This document shows positions 38,001 through 43,322 of a DNA stretch of 64,000 bases, in pieces. The DNA lies in assembly GCA_934047225.1 (NCBI GenBank), contig OW203991.1:7130001-7194000 (forward strand), read 5' to 3'. Under the pieces are notes generated by a model that was not told the origin of the DNA, did no database searches, and saw only the letters and a list, made by a program, of their open reading frames with translations. The position numbers and the translations under genes are program-made. This DNA is from Ypsolopha sequella (lineage: Eukaryota; Arthropoda; Insecta; Lepidoptera; Ypsolophidae). Every line of letters begins with the position of its first letter. Positions within the stretch are counted from its first letter, which is position 1.

Positions 38001-38573
38001 ACCTCATAATGATGAATATTTTTACGAATAAGCTGGAACTTCTATTTGCCTTCGTGTGACGTCTCTTGAGAAATGGCTGTATAGAAATGTGTCCTTTGCT
38101 ATAAAGATAAATTTATAATAATTTGCTTTCGACTGATTTGACAGATGAATGACAGATGAGTAGACAGACTGAGACATACCACTTTTTTATAAGCAATCAC
38201 ACATCACAGTCAGTATAAAGTCTAAAATTCTCAAGTGACGTCATATCGGACAATTCTTTAAAAAATCATAAAAAAATAATGGTTAATTTATATACCTAAA
38301 AGATGAAAACTATGTCCTAAAATGGCGTATAATCCCTGAAAAAAAAAAAAAAACTTTTAGAAATTAAGCTTTGGGAATTCATATTTTTATGAAAACGTCA
38401 ATCGGATGTTACGCCCATTATTTTGGTGGCAGTAAATAAATACACACTTGACTTCACCACTAGACACGGAGTCAGGGTACGTTGGCGATTTCACCTCTTC
38501 GATGTCTGACTGCGGCTGGCTGGTATGAAACTGATTGTGTGAAGACTTGCTTATTGTACATACTTTATTCAGC
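13885..38573 (-). CDS. DLST: Dihydrolipoyllysine-residue succinyltransferase (2-oxoglutarate dehydrogenase E2), 5' end missing
   Basis: Mitochondrial-matrix E2 subunit that moves the succinyl group from the lipoyl arm to coenzyme A in the 2-oxoglutarate dehydrogenase complex. Eight exons, listed separately, join by GT-AG introns in consistent phases into about 400 open residues. In order they encode the end of a presequence (NQFHTS), a lipoyl domain with the modified lysine in EIETDKT, an Ala/Pro-rich linker of about 60 residues, and the catalytic domain with [61 protein letters not shown] and the active-site motif DHKLIDG. As in animal DLST there is no peripheral subunit-binding domain. The exon or exons with the start codon are not found, although the 5' boundary at 38573 is a good acceptor. 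Substitutions at usually fixed positions ([10 protein letters not shown] for [24 protein letters not shown] in the lipoyl lead) suggest a diverged paralogue. Introns are loaded with transposons. The assignment as DLST rather than another E2 is firm. Confidence 0.9.
14960..15060. repeat. Short tandem duplication, about 41 bp
   Basis: Two consecutive near-copies contain GAAACCAGTTACGTGGAAGG and GAAAACCAGTTACGTAAAAGG, each followed by ATAAAAAA and a TCTTT or TCCTTT end. It borders the GC-rich block at 15061-15375. Confidence 0.6.
15013..15375 (-). other. GC-rich block with an open frame, no recognised product
   Basis: A 120-codon frame on the minus strand and an overlapping 79-codon frame both stay open. 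The 15080-15250 part is about as GC-rich as coding DNA while its surroundings are AT-rich. The residues (for example [20 protein letters not shown]) match no family I know. It lies in a DLST intron. It may be part of a repeat; coding status is unproven. Confidence 0.25.
15380..16398. other. Intron sequence, AT-rich; possible tail of a minus-strand retroposon
   Basis: At 15465-15490 three copies of AATTCA precede TTTTTATTTTGG; on the minus strand this is an AATAAAAATTTGAATTTGAA tail, suggesting the 3' end of a retroposon. The remainder up to the LINE start codon is AT-rich and could include the LINE's 5' UTR. No upstream ORF1 (gag-like) frame is visible. Confidence 0.3.
16399..19297 (+). pseudogene. 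Jockey-superfamily non-LTR retrotransposon, endonuclease-RT polyprotein, broken
   Basis: The first frame (16399-18447, 682 codons) has an apurinic endonuclease-like domain ([10 protein letters not shown] at 45, [19 protein letters not shown]) and the start of reverse transcriptase: [31 protein letters not shown], and [13 protein letters not shown] with the first catalytic Asp. The frame shifts just before 18350. The rest of the RT continues in another frame as [29 protein letters not shown] and [15 protein letters not shown], then ends in a tail with [14 protein letters not shown]. The usual 10-15 residues between QQCI and GVPQG are missing, so a small deletion caused the shift. The endonuclease S-D-H motif reads SYH. 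Both changes make this copy inactive. It sits in a DLST intron in the opposite direction. The clade within the Jockey group is not certain. Confidence 0.9.
19298..19685 (+). repeat. 3' UTR and A-rich tail of the LINE
   Basis: Follows the LINE stop codon. It contains GGTTGCCTGGAAGATATTGC, TATTAGCAATAAGTGCCGCC and TTTGTACACTG, then AATAAATAAAAAAAAAATAA. The GTTGCCTGGAA...GTGCCGCCTTTGTACA unit recurs at 24960-25025, so another copy of the same 3' end lies there. Confidence 0.75.
19889..20188 (+). pseudogene. LINE C-terminal fragment with a C2H2 finger and one stop
   Basis: One frame reads [34 protein letters not shown], a basic stretch, then [12 protein letters not shown], a TGA at 20147-20149, and [12 protein letters not shown] before TAA. 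Skipping the TGA gives a perfect C-x2-C-x12-H-x3-H finger. Insect LINE remnants often carry this R-Y-K-D-x-L-K...W-R-x-x-V-H-x-G module with a finger after the RT domain. Only this 3' module is left. Confidence 0.6.
20266..20423 (-). CDS. DLST: DLST exon ([10 protein letters not shown] block)
   Basis: Acceptor TTACAG, donor AAG|GTAATA. 158 bases; the first two bases complete a Gly codon with the previous exon. Reads [40 protein letters not shown] and [12 protein letters not shown]. The change of GTPIINPP to SMPIINLP is unusual for the family. Confidence 0.92.
21000..21325 (-). mobile_element. SINE with an RTE-like 3' end
   Basis: On the minus strand it begins GGTGGTAGAGCTGATGCCGG, continues with GGAGGTACCACCATCTTAC and ATTCGGGGGAGAGTAAGAGG, and ends AGCAGTCGACGAACTAGGCT then GATGGATGATGG. 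Related copies lie at 51330-51480 (plus strand, head part), 22431-22540 and 52275-52435 (3' part). The shared 3' end with RTE elements suggests RTE-driven movement. The frame on the minus strand is accidental. Confidence 0.65.
21340..21473 (-). CDS. DLST: DLST exon ([10 protein letters not shown] block)
   Basis: Acceptor ATTACAG, donor G|GTATGT inside a run of G residues. 134 bases. Reads [34 protein letters not shown] and [10 protein letters not shown]. It is the most conserved part of the E2 core and allows DLST to be told from the pyruvate and branched-chain E2 proteins. Confidence 0.94.
21481..21605 (-). repeat. TTAAGGCG-family TIR repeat, partial
   Basis: TTAAGGCGATATGTAAAAGT, TTTAGCGTCCCTTTTACTC and GTGCGAGAGGGACGGATTC match the left end of the reverse copy at 49483. 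The element starts 8 bases upstream of the acceptor side of the DLST exon at 21340-21473 (minus strand), so it crowds the branch-point region. Confidence 0.65.
21798..21968. mobile_element. 171 bp palindromic MITE, copy 1 (GTAGCCTAMGCATGAAAACAT)
   Basis: Ends GTAGCCTACGCATGAAAACA and TGTTTTCATGCTTAGGCTAC are inverted repeats, and the inner halves also pair (GAGTTTAAAACTAAA). The copy at 48472-48643 has the same length and organisation, including CTACGTAGCTGTTAGTTCC-like inner sequence. Confidence 0.8.
22222..22380 (-). CDS. DLST: DLST exon (QPVVNAVI block)
   Basis: Acceptor CCCCCAG, donor AG|GTTAAT. 159 bases. The exon starts with the last base of a Ser codon, reads [38 protein letters not shown] and [14 protein letters not shown], and ends two bases into an Arg codon. 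Both phases fit their neighbours. Confidence 0.93.
22431..22540 (+). repeat. SINE/RTE 3' tail fragment
   Basis: ATCTTGGAAAGGCCTATGTC, CAGCATTGGACGAAAACAGG and a GATGG run (GGGATGGATGGATGG) form the familiar RTE-type 3' end. It starts about 50 bases upstream of the DLST exon at 22222-22380 in intron sequence. Confidence 0.7.
22949..23109 (-). CDS. DLST: DLST exon (start of catalytic domain)
   Basis: Acceptor CTCTGCAG, donor AG|GTAAGC. 161 bases. Reads [40 protein letters not shown] and [15 protein letters not shown]-x-x-M-R-K-x-I-A-x-R-L-K-E-A-Q-N is the usual entry to the DLST catalytic domain. Confidence 0.93.
23192..23470 (-). mobile_element. RTE-type retrotransposon, 3' end fragment
   Basis: Starts on the plus strand with CATCCATCCATCCATC, the complement of the GATGG tail. 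On the minus strand it contains AAGTGGCAGTGGGCAGGCCA and GGAATGGAGACCATG, the same blocks as the RTE copy at 51586-51875. The protein frame (K-W-x-W-A/G-x-H-x-x-x-R) is broken. Confidence 0.7.
23490..23796 (+). pseudogene. Non-LTR element RNase H / zinc-knuckle fragment
   Basis: The frame reads [40 protein letters not shown] and then [13 protein letters not shown] with [10 protein letters not shown] before a TAG. The L-T-G-H-C-x-L-N-x-H block followed by C...H...C is the end of the RNase H domain and C-terminal zinc cluster in many insect non-LTR elements. About 90 residues remain. Confidence 0.6.
23983..24150. mobile_element. Palindromic MITE, single unit (GGGGCTCTACCGCGTAATTC)
   Basis: CTGGGGCTCTACCGCGTAAT at the left and ATTACGCGGTAGACCCGCTG at the right are inverted. 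Inner blocks AACGCGTGCAAAAGAGATGG and CATGTTAGGCGGGCGTCGTC are unique to this family. At 39230-39601 two such units sit head to head. Confidence 0.75.
24151..24631. other. Intron sequence, no feature recognised
   Basis: DLST intron downstream of the linker exon. AT-rich apart from the short GC-richer stretch near 24490-24560. No reading frame or paired repeat was found. Confidence 0.3.
24632..24808 (-). CDS. DLST: DLST exon (Ala/Pro-rich linker)
   Basis: Acceptor TTTCAAG, donor TTT|GTTAGT, phase 0 at both ends. 177 bases, 59 codons. It consists mostly of Ala, Pro, Thr, Arg and Val (for example [20 protein letters not shown]) and is the flexible linker between the lipoyl and catalytic domains. 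Composition is GC-richer than the surrounding intron. Confidence 0.88.
24955..25100. repeat. LINE 3' end fragment and CAT run
   Basis: TTTCACCTAAATGTTGCCTG, GTGCCGCCTTTGTACA matches the 3' UTR of the LINE at 16.4 kb. It is followed by six CAT triplets and by CAGCCCACATCCACCCACTG, which looks like a reversed RTE/SINE tail. Confidence 0.5.
25832..26421 (-). pseudogene. Unknown coiled-coil protein, intronic tandem copy 1
   Basis: A 150-codon frame starts at 26284 with [20 protein letters not shown], followed by a Lys/Glu-rich region ([17 protein letters not shown]) and a leucine-spaced part ([16 protein letters not shown]) that may form a coiled coil. Upstream, 26375-26421 encodes [15 protein letters not shown] with a GTATTT donor, as in copy 2, so the gene has two exons. 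Here the second acceptor is TTTTAAG instead of TTTTAGG, which moves the splice by one base and breaks the frame between exons. Near the end, a shift in an A-run switches the frame from [20 protein letters not shown] to one that stops early. I do not know the family. M-P-x-T-A-x-E-R-Q starts are common in uncharacterised lepidopteran proteins. Confidence 0.55.
26924..27348 (-). CDS. Unknown basic protein, two exons, intronic tandem copy 2
   Basis: Exon 1 (27302-27348) encodes [15 protein letters not shown] plus two bases, with donor GT|GTATTA. Exon 2 (26924-27215) follows acceptor ATTTTAG, and the joined Val codon leads straight into [20 protein letters not shown], giving a 112-residue frame ending PLQKKK and TAA. 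The two exons and the 86-base intron agree in phase. The sequence is about 80% like copy 1 up to DTQEEQIK. After that, a block present in copy 1 is missing and the frame ends early, so it may be a shortened gene. The product is very basic. Function is unknown. Both copies sit in the long DLST intron between the lipoyl and linker exons, on the same strand. Confidence 0.5.
27349..29120. other. Intron sequence, no gene recognised
   Basis: AT-rich. A piece of the 39.2 kb palindromic MITE (CGCGTGCAAAAGAGATGG) occurs at 28283-28300, and a GGAC run typical of the interspersed repeat at 28756-28790. GGTATGTC-type MITE ends were not paired. Confidence 0.3.
29127..31082. mobile_element. Possible TIR element (GTGACCATT), with unassigned frames
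   Basis: GTGACCATTGGG near 29137 and AATGGTCAC near 31070 are inverted, and both ends contain CTGCCA/TGCCACA-type repeats (AATCTGCCAAAACCTGCCAG, AATCTGCCAAATCCTGCCAC) in similar order. A minus-strand frame at 29281-29523 ([20 protein letters not shown]) is not recognised. Only about ten terminal bases pair, so the element call is tentative. A copy of the 7113 repeat lies inside at 29795-29980, and GGGCCC-rich sequence between 29670 and 30240 may be another insertion. Confidence 0.3.
29795..29980. repeat. Palindromic repeat, copy 2 of the family at 7113
   Basis: TATAGCACACTGTGCGTAAA with inverted TTTTCCGCACTTGTGCTATA, then GGAAACTCGTGCAAGAA and CTCGTATCGTAATGTACTAT. It is longer than the copy at 7113 by a CTCGCCTTCGGCTCGTG block. 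Confidence 0.55.
31294..31551. mobile_element. hAT-like palindromic MITE, copy 2 (CAGTGGCGTGCGCAG)
   Basis: Same family as 12419-12680. The ends CAGTGGCGTG and CACGCCACTG are perfect, and inner arms with GCTGGAAAAGCA pair. The flanking octamers CTACCACA (31286-31293) and CAACCACA (31552-31559) match at 7 of 8 positions, fitting an aged 8 bp hAT-type target duplication. Confidence 0.8.
32411..32566 (+). repeat. Dispersed repeat R4, partial copy
   Basis: TTAGATTAAATTATGTTATG, CTAAAAAACCTCATGATGAT and GACGTCACTTGAGAAATGGC follow each other as in the longer copies at 34728-35180, 37950-38395 and, reversed, 57600-58110. Confidence 0.6.
32570..33900 (-). pseudogene. Jockey-like LINE, RT fragment, 5'-truncated and broken
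   Basis: On the minus strand, pieces of one RT can be read in order: [18 protein letters not shown] (33.80-33.86 kb), [20 protein letters not shown] (the Y-A-D-D motif with altered first residues), [50 protein letters not shown], and then ASCVW-like and [19 protein letters not shown]. Frameshifts separate them. The 3' part is interrupted by the palindromic MITE at 32758-33022, and the probable 3' UTR runs to about 32570. Confidence 0.75.
32758..33022. mobile_element. Palindromic MITE inside the LINE fragment
   Basis: Left arm AACGTGTAACAGAATGGTGT, ATTCAGTCAATGGTATAGAA and right arm TTCTATACCATTGACTGAAT, ACACCTTTCTGTTACACGTT are complementary over about 65 bases. A 120-base centre contains a pair of A and T tracts. 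The ends start TTATGCAACG / CGTTGTATAA. It interrupts the LINE downstream of the RT motifs. Confidence 0.8.
34437..34599 (-). CDS. DLST: DLST exon (lipoyl domain)
   Basis: Acceptor TCTACAG, donor AAG|GTTAGA. 163 bases. Reads [39 protein letters not shown] and [15 protein letters not shown]. The Lys in E-T-D-K-T is the lipoylated residue, sitting in the hairpin between the two halves of the domain. Confidence 0.93.
34728..35180 (+). repeat. Dispersed repeat R4, long copy
   Basis: Contains CTTAGATTAAATTATGTTAA, CCATTTGCCTTCGCGTGACG, TGACAGATGAGTAGACAGAC, CTCAAGTGACGTCATATCGG, and TTTTAGAAATTAAGCTATGG at the end. A similar copy is at 37950-38395 and a reversed one at 57600-58110. It starts about 130 bases upstream of the DLST lipoyl exon. 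No protein is encoded. Confidence 0.7.
35591..36892. mobile_element. Foldback element, split by a hAT-like insertion
   Basis: The left arm (GTGAATTTGTGAACATCGTC, GGTAAGTGATCAGCATCAT, TTTCGACTCTCCATGGTGAT) and right arm (ATTACTATGGGAAGTCGAAA, ATGATGCTGATCACTTACCA) pair as in the uninterrupted copy at 55089-55350. Removing the insertion at 35726-36763 and one ACTGGGAG restores an element of about 260 bases. Confidence 0.85.
35726..36763. mobile_element. hAT-like non-autonomous element, 1,038 bp, perfect 8 bp target duplication
   Basis: Begins CAGGCGCGTGCAC and ends GGCACGCCTCTG; the ends are imperfect inverted repeats of the C-A-G-x-G-G-C-G-T-G-C type. The octamer ACTGGGAG occurs directly outside both ends (35718-35725 and 36764-36771). 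GTAGGTAGGCAG near the left and GTAGGCAGTGCC near the right are in the same orientation. No frame long enough for a transposase is present. Confidence 0.85.
37547..37940. mobile_element. Foldback element inside repeat R4
   Basis: Arms with CATATTGGCCGTCTAAATGA and GAATTGTTTCTCCTTTGCGA pair with GCAAAAGAGAAACAATTC and TCATTTAAACGGCCAATATG. The terminal part GGACCCGCTCCG faces CGCGGACCGGGTTC. On either side is repeat R4 sequence (TAGATTAAATTATGCTAA left, GTTTCGAGATTTAGGTTTAA right), so it was inserted into that repeat. Confidence 0.75.
37950..38395 (+). repeat. Dispersed repeat R4, long copy next to a DLST exon
   Basis: GAAAACCTCATAATGATGAA, GACAGATGAGTAGACAGACT, TCAAGTGACGTCATATCGGA and TTTTAGAAATTAAGCTTTGG follow the order of the copy at 34728. 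It ends about 50 bases from the donor of the DLST exon at 38448-38573 (minus strand), that is, just inside the intron. Confidence 0.7.
38448..38573 (-). CDS. DLST: DLST exon (presequence end, lipoyl lead)
   Basis: Acceptor TTTTACAG, donor AA|GTGTGT. 126 bases; the first base completes a codon from the missing upstream exon. Reads [35 protein letters not shown] and VSSGEV. FHTS is the usual end of the presequence in insect DLST. The segment before G-D-A-V has the same length as in known DLST, which confirms the unusual GTGTGT donor. Confidence 0.87.
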
Positions 38574-38813
38574 CTGTAAAAGAAAATTTATTTCTTTAGA
38601 AAAAAAGCAAGGCTGGTATCATTTATGACAAAAAAAAAATCTACTACTTAGAGAAGCGAAACGCACTTCTTGCCCGCCGTTGGCCTCCGCAACGGTTTAA
38701 AGTCACCCGTAAATCAGAAGTACGACTAGGATACACACACAAACGTGTGTGGGCAAGCTGATAAGTAATCCTAGCGGTACGCCAAAAAAAGCTGCAAATT
38801 GTATTAAGGCGCT

Positions 38814-39217
38814 ACGGAAAAAAAATCGACACTTTTAGAACTTGCATATCTACTTCAGTGAAGAAGGTATTATTTTGATAAAATATTTTTGGAACCTTTG
38901 TCTAGGGATCTGTTAAACAGAAACGCGATTGGAGAAATTCGGCTCGATAAAAATATTTATTGAAATGAGATCTTTTTCGACACCAATTCTCCTGGTTTGA
39001 CAATTTGGAATGACATATGAACTGCAGTTATATTTTATTAGATGGTTAACAGTATCTACGACCTGATTAAACGAAATTTTGATAGCTACTTTAGTACATT
39101 TTATATATAAAAATAAACGACCTTTTGCTAATCATCCACGAATCCGTCCCTCTTACACGGAGGTTTTTTTCGCATATGGAGTAACAGGGTCGCTAAAACT
39201 TTTACATATCGCCTTAA
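38814..39217. mobile_element. 404 bp TIR element with TTAA ends (best copy of the TTAAGGCG family)
   Basis: Begins TTAAGGCGCTACGGAAA and ends TTTACATATCGCCTTAA, so the outer ten or so bases are inverted and include TTAA. Elements with TTAA target duplications are typical of the piggyBac type, which would make this a piggyBac-like MITE. Inner blocks CCACGAATCCGTCCCTC and GGAGTAACAGGGTCGCTAAA recur in copies at 3050, 21481 and 49483. Confidence 0.7.
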
Positions 39218-39229
39218 AAGCACGAAAAT

Positions 39230-39601
39230 CAGGGGCTCTACCGCGTAATTCTCATTTGTATCCACTTCAAGTAAATGCATGCGAAATTCAACGCGTGCAA
39301 AAGAGATGGCATGTTAGGCGGGCATCGTCGCACGCACGTCAAATTTCAATCTCAAGTAGATGTTTATGAAAATGAGAATTACGCGGTAGACCCGCTGATC
39401 CACACTGTAGCTGCGGAAAGATCTCTCAGAGAGCTGTGGGTCTACCGCGTAATTCTCATTTACATCAACATCAACTTGAGATTGAAATTTGACGTGCTTG
39501 CGACGACGCCCGCCTAACATGCCATCTCTTTTGCACGCGTTGAATTTCGCATGCATTTGCTTGAAGTTGATACAAATGAGAATTAGGCGGTAGAGCCCCT
39601 G
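39230..39601. mobile_element. Head-to-head inverted dimer of a 170 bp palindromic MITE
   Basis: CAGGGGCTCTACCGCGTAAT opens the block, and its near complement AATTAGGCGGTAGAGCCCCTG closes it. Each half is a full unit like that at 23983-24150, with its own inverted ends (ATTACGCGGTAGACCC near 39385, GGGTCTACCGCGTAATTC near 39438). The halves are separated by about 40 bases containing AGATCTCTCAGAGAGCT. The result is a 372 bp nested palindrome. Reading frames on both strands are side effects of the symmetry. Confidence 0.85.
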
Positions 39602-39710
39602 TTATATATGGGTAATTGAAGGAGGATTGGAAAAAAACTCTGCAGATGACGAAGCCATTAAATGGTTGACACACTGAATTCAGCTGTGACAGGTTAAAGA
39701 CTACAGCGGG

Positions 39711-39933
39711 CCTATTGTGTATCTCTAGTTGCCTTCTGGACTGGGTGTCTATCATCAAAAACATAGATATACTATCGAGTTCCGATGTCCTAAGGATATT
39801 TTCGCACTTGAAGTGACGACACAGATTGTTAATAGTTCAATACCCACTAAAGGCAATTTTGAAATTTCAGTTTTTAGCTATGTTTTTGATGATAGACACC
39901 TCGTGCAGTTGGCAACTAAAGATACACAATAGG
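39711..39933. mobile_element. 223 bp MITE, copy 2 (CCTATTRTGTATCT family)
   Basis: Same length as the copy at 7563-7785. Ends CCTATTGTGTATCTCTAGTT and AACTAAAGATACACAATAGG are closer to perfect inverted repeats here than in copy 1. The flanks differ between copies (left CTACAGCGGG vs GATCCAGCGGG share only GCGGG). Confidence 0.85.
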
Positions 39934-40085
39934 GGGGCAGGACAAAAAAAAACTGTGAGACCAATTTGTACCGATTTTCATACGGAATATCGATGTGTAC
40001 CGCTAGGATGTACATATTGTACATAGAGTAGTTTGTACTGAGTTACGGGATATTGCACAGAAAATATAATCTAGTATTATAATAA

Positions 40086-40247
40086 AGCCGATTCTGAAGG
40101 CTTTAATTTTAATATTAGTGCTGTCAAAAACTAAATTTTCTTCATTGCAAAATGGTCCTTAAATGTTAAAAACAGAAGCTAAATTACTTTGGCATCTTTT
40201 TAGTTTTGTAAGCACTAAAACTAAAATTAAAGTCTTCAGAATCTGCT
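40086..40247. mobile_element. 162 bp palindromic MITE
   Basis: Ends GATTCTGAAGGCTTTAATTT and AAATTAAAGTCTTCAGAATC are inverted over 20 bases with one mismatch. Inner arms AGTGCTGTCAAAAACTAAA and TAGTTTTGTAAGCACTAAA also pair. Related remnants are at 3612-3757 and 52770-52830. Confidence 0.75.
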
Positions 40248-40916
40248 ACATTATCTGTTATATAATATACCATTTGGGTAGGTACCTAAATAGATGCATA
40301 AATAGGTAAGTAGTTAGGTAGGTACTTACAAAAAAATCTTATTGATTTGATGATAATCATGTCTCAAAATGGTTGTTATAGTTGGTGAATAACAAGTTAG
40401 CCATGATTTTCTGCCTTGTAAAATCTGCAACATTGCCCAAAACTTTTAAAACAAAACGGAATTAGATTTTGGGTAACTTCGTTATATATTGACAAGACAT
40501 GGAAATGAGCATCAAATGGTTTATTTGTTAATATATAACTGTGTTTTATTTACCATTCGTATTATTCTATTTCTGAGCATAATTTATGTACAAATTTATT
40601 TTTCAGGTAATAAACTCATGATAGAAAACTGTCACTATTCTAGATTAAAACTTTTTTTTAAAGTCTCAAAAGAAGTTTACAAGAGAACGCAAACTTATTA
40701 CATTATTAGTTATTGCTACTCAACAGAAGAGAGCGCTTTCAGTTTTACTTTTGCTATAAGTCTACTACTCGTCACAAGATGTCACTAGTAGGCATTTCTG
40801 GCGGATTCGTTTCGTAAACTGTTTAGATATTCTAGTCGTCGTTAGATGTCGCTAGTAGTATTTTAATTTCTCTTGATGGTTGCCTGAATGACGGTATTTA
40901 GGACTTGATTAAATAG
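40248..40916. other. No gene recognised
   Basis: AT-rich, with GTAGGTAC-like short repeats at 40280-40330. A 99-codon frame at 40489-40788 is rich in Ile, Leu, Tyr and Phe and has no recognisable domain. Two similar short pieces, GATGTCACTAGTAGGCATTT and GATGTCGCTAGTAGTATTTT, lie about 65 bases apart. Confidence 0.3.
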
Positions 40917-41345
40917 TTTGGGCAAGTGCGAGTCGGACTCGCGCACAAAGGGTTCTGTACTGGTGGTGCCGGGTTAGAAACCCTAAAAATAGCAAGAATA
41001 AAGATGCCGTGGCGACAAAAACAAGCCGCTAAAATGGTTGCGCGTGGCAAATTCGCAGAGTGCGGAACCCTTATATCTTAACCACTATATTTTTCCTGTG
41101 ATTTTTACGTGATCAATCACCTATTTCCATGTTTTTTTTATATATCTTGGTCCTTTTGTTTCGGAGATAAGGGTGGGGGACATGATAACGTTAAAATTGT
41201 TACTTTTTCGAGGTATTTGGTAAGGGGGCTCCCCTTGGGCTTCCATTTCTTTCATAAATTGAATGGACGGACGGGCAGACAGACAGAAAGCGGAGGCTTA
41301 GTATAGGGTTCCGTACCCAAAGGGTGTCAAACGGGACTTTAATTT
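40917..41345 (+). repeat. Lepidoptera-type interspersed repeat, complete-looking copy
   Basis: Starts GGGCAAGTGCGAGTCGGACT and CGCGCACAAAGGGTTCTGTA. The middle has TTTCGGAGATAAGGG, and the end has GACAGACAGAAAGCGGAGGC, TAGGGTTCCGTACCC. Both left and right modules are present in one copy. Confidence 0.65.
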
Positions 41346-41636
41346 CAAATTAAAACTATAAAAACATTCCCTAAGTGTCGTGCTTGTTTGGAAGGCAGGT
41401 ATGGTCATGCCCGTATTATAATCTGTGGTACAGTAGAGACCGCATCAAGTAAGACACATTGGACTTTGTACCTATCTTATATTCTTCTCTGTAGGGGCTA
41501 ATATCGTACTGCAAGTGTATAGCTTGATGTGGTCTCCACTGTACTACTGTCTTGGGCTACAGGCGAAGGGTACTGGAAACCAGACCAGTGTTGTACCAAG
41601 ACTCAGGGCGACAAATAATCTGAACGAATTTGATTT

Positions 41637-42151
41637 GCTCATTATGAGGACCGTTGGCGCCGCTAGCCTGCGCGAGTTCATTATGAGGACCGTCGTCGCT
41701 AGGCTGCGCGAGTTCATTACGAGGACCGTAGCTAGGCTGTGCGAATTCATTATGAGGACCGTCGCTAGGCTGCGCGAGTTCATTACGAGGACCGTAGCTA
41801 GGCTGTGCGAATTCATTATGAGGACCGTCGCTAAGCTGCGCAAGTTCATTATGAGGACCGTCGCTAAGCTGCGCAAGTTCATTATGAGGACCGTCGCTAG
41901 GCTGCGCGAGTTCATTATGAGGACCGTCGCTAGGCTGCGCGAGTTCATTATGAGGACCATTGCTAGGCTGCGTGAGTGTTCATGATGAGGACCATCGCTA
42001 AACTGCGAGTTCATTATGAGGATCTTCGCTAGACTGTGCGAGTTCATTATGAGGACCGTCGCTAGGCTGCGCGAATGTATTTTGAGGACCGTCGCTAGGC
42101 TGTGTGAGTTCATTATGAGGACTATCACTAGGCTCCGCGATTTCATTATGA
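41637..42151. repeat. Minisatellite, about 15 x 33 bp, open on both strands
   Basis: The unit is 33 bases, for example TTCATTATGAGGACCGTCGC followed by TAGGCTGCGCGAG. Because 33 is a multiple of three, one plus-strand frame reads repeats of ARLREFIMRTV and one minus-strand frame reads repeats of NSRSLATVLIM, with no stop across most of the array. Two unit subtypes alternate near the left (TACGAGGACCGTAGC and TATGAGGACCGTCGC). Units at 41960-42010 and 42060 are disturbed by small indels. No start context or flanking exon suggests that it is translated. Confidence 0.93.
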
Positions 42152-42370
42152 AAAACGTATCGATTATGTCTACTGTGGGTGATTAACAGAATACGTTTTG
42201 GTAAAAGTTATTAATATGAAAACTGTTGACAAAAACCGTGTTGAATTCGTCCTGTAAGCTCAGCAGTTTAAAGTGATAGAAATAAGACGAAATAGGTACG
42301 ATACATAATAAACTGCTCGTGACCTTGAAAAGCCTTATTCCCAACAGTTTTGTTCTCTCCAACTCACAAC

Positions 42371-42692
42371 GGTCAATTATAGTTTATTTCACAGCTTCTA
42401 TTTCGAAACTGGGGTACTAGCATGAACTTGGTATCGACTCGACATCGATTCGATAAATATAAATGTAACTCTTATTTCATTGCAATAAGGGTTATTGTTT
42501 AGAATTTATCGACTCTAACTGTCAAATTTATCTAATAGACGCGTACGTGCTCGCATAGCTCATTCGATAACCAAACTATCATAAAAATTATATGAAAATT
42601 TTAATAATAATATTGTTGCAAGAACATGAACACAAAAAGAAGCAAAAATAAAAAACCAGAAATAGAAGCTGTGAAAGATACTATAATTGACC
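42371..42692. mobile_element. 322 bp TIR element (GGTCAATTATAGT family)
   Basis: Left GGTCAATTATAGTTTATTTC, ACAGCTTCTATTTC and right GAAATAGAAGCTGT, GAAAGATACTATAATTGACC are inverted over about 34 bases with a few mismatches. The interior holds AGGGTTATTGTTTAGAATTTATC, split in the 20-base limit as AGGGTTATTGTTTAGAAT, also found reversed at 12117-12235. Confidence 0.75.
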
Positions 42693-43322
42693 GTTTAGAC
42701 TAAAGTTAAGTAAAATTGGTTATTTCTTTGTAACCACTATCGGTATTTGTATGATTCTTGCACTACAAGGAAAGTACTACTTAGAACTACTTATGATTTA
42801 TGTATTTTTTTTCTCTTATTTTCTCTTATTTAGCGCTATCTGGAGACCCAGTGACGTGCAGAGCGCGCTGATATGGACTTTATTTCAATATAGTTTCTGT
42901 CGATATTTGTACCGATACCTGCCCCTTAATGATTGCAAAAGTTCAAAGTTTGCATTCAAGAATATTTTATTGAACCCCAAAATTTATAGTTATAGGTTAC
43001 TACAAATAGTAAATTCTATTTCGTATTCTATCAAATAACTCTAATACAAATATTATTAAGAGTGCATTACAAACTAGAAAATATCAATCAGAAACAAATC
43101 CAAAGACAAAAATTTGAATATTATAATATTTAGAGTATTCATAGCGATGGATTTCGCAAAATAAACATAAACTCTATTATACTTTTCTCGCTCTATTGGT
43201 TCCAAAAAAGTATTGTTAGATAGGGATAGAATGGGATGATATCGGAAATAAAAATACAGAGTACATTTCCAAATTCAATGTATTGGAACAATTTAGTTCT
43301 GAGTCACAAAAGGCAAATAAAC

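Noticed and set aside
39275..39556. Two nearly identical 80-codon frames on opposite strands ([16 protein letters not shown]...)
   Set aside because: They are produced by the two inverted copies of a MITE, not by a gene pair.
40489..40788. 99-codon plus frame as a membrane protein
   Set aside because: Hydrophobic residues reflect AT-rich codons (Ile, Phe, Tyr, Leu); no start context, splice sites or similarity support it.
41544..42146. 200-codon minus-strand frame as a repeat protein
   Set aside because: Explained by the 33 bp minisatellite; the same array is open on the plus strand and there is no exon context.
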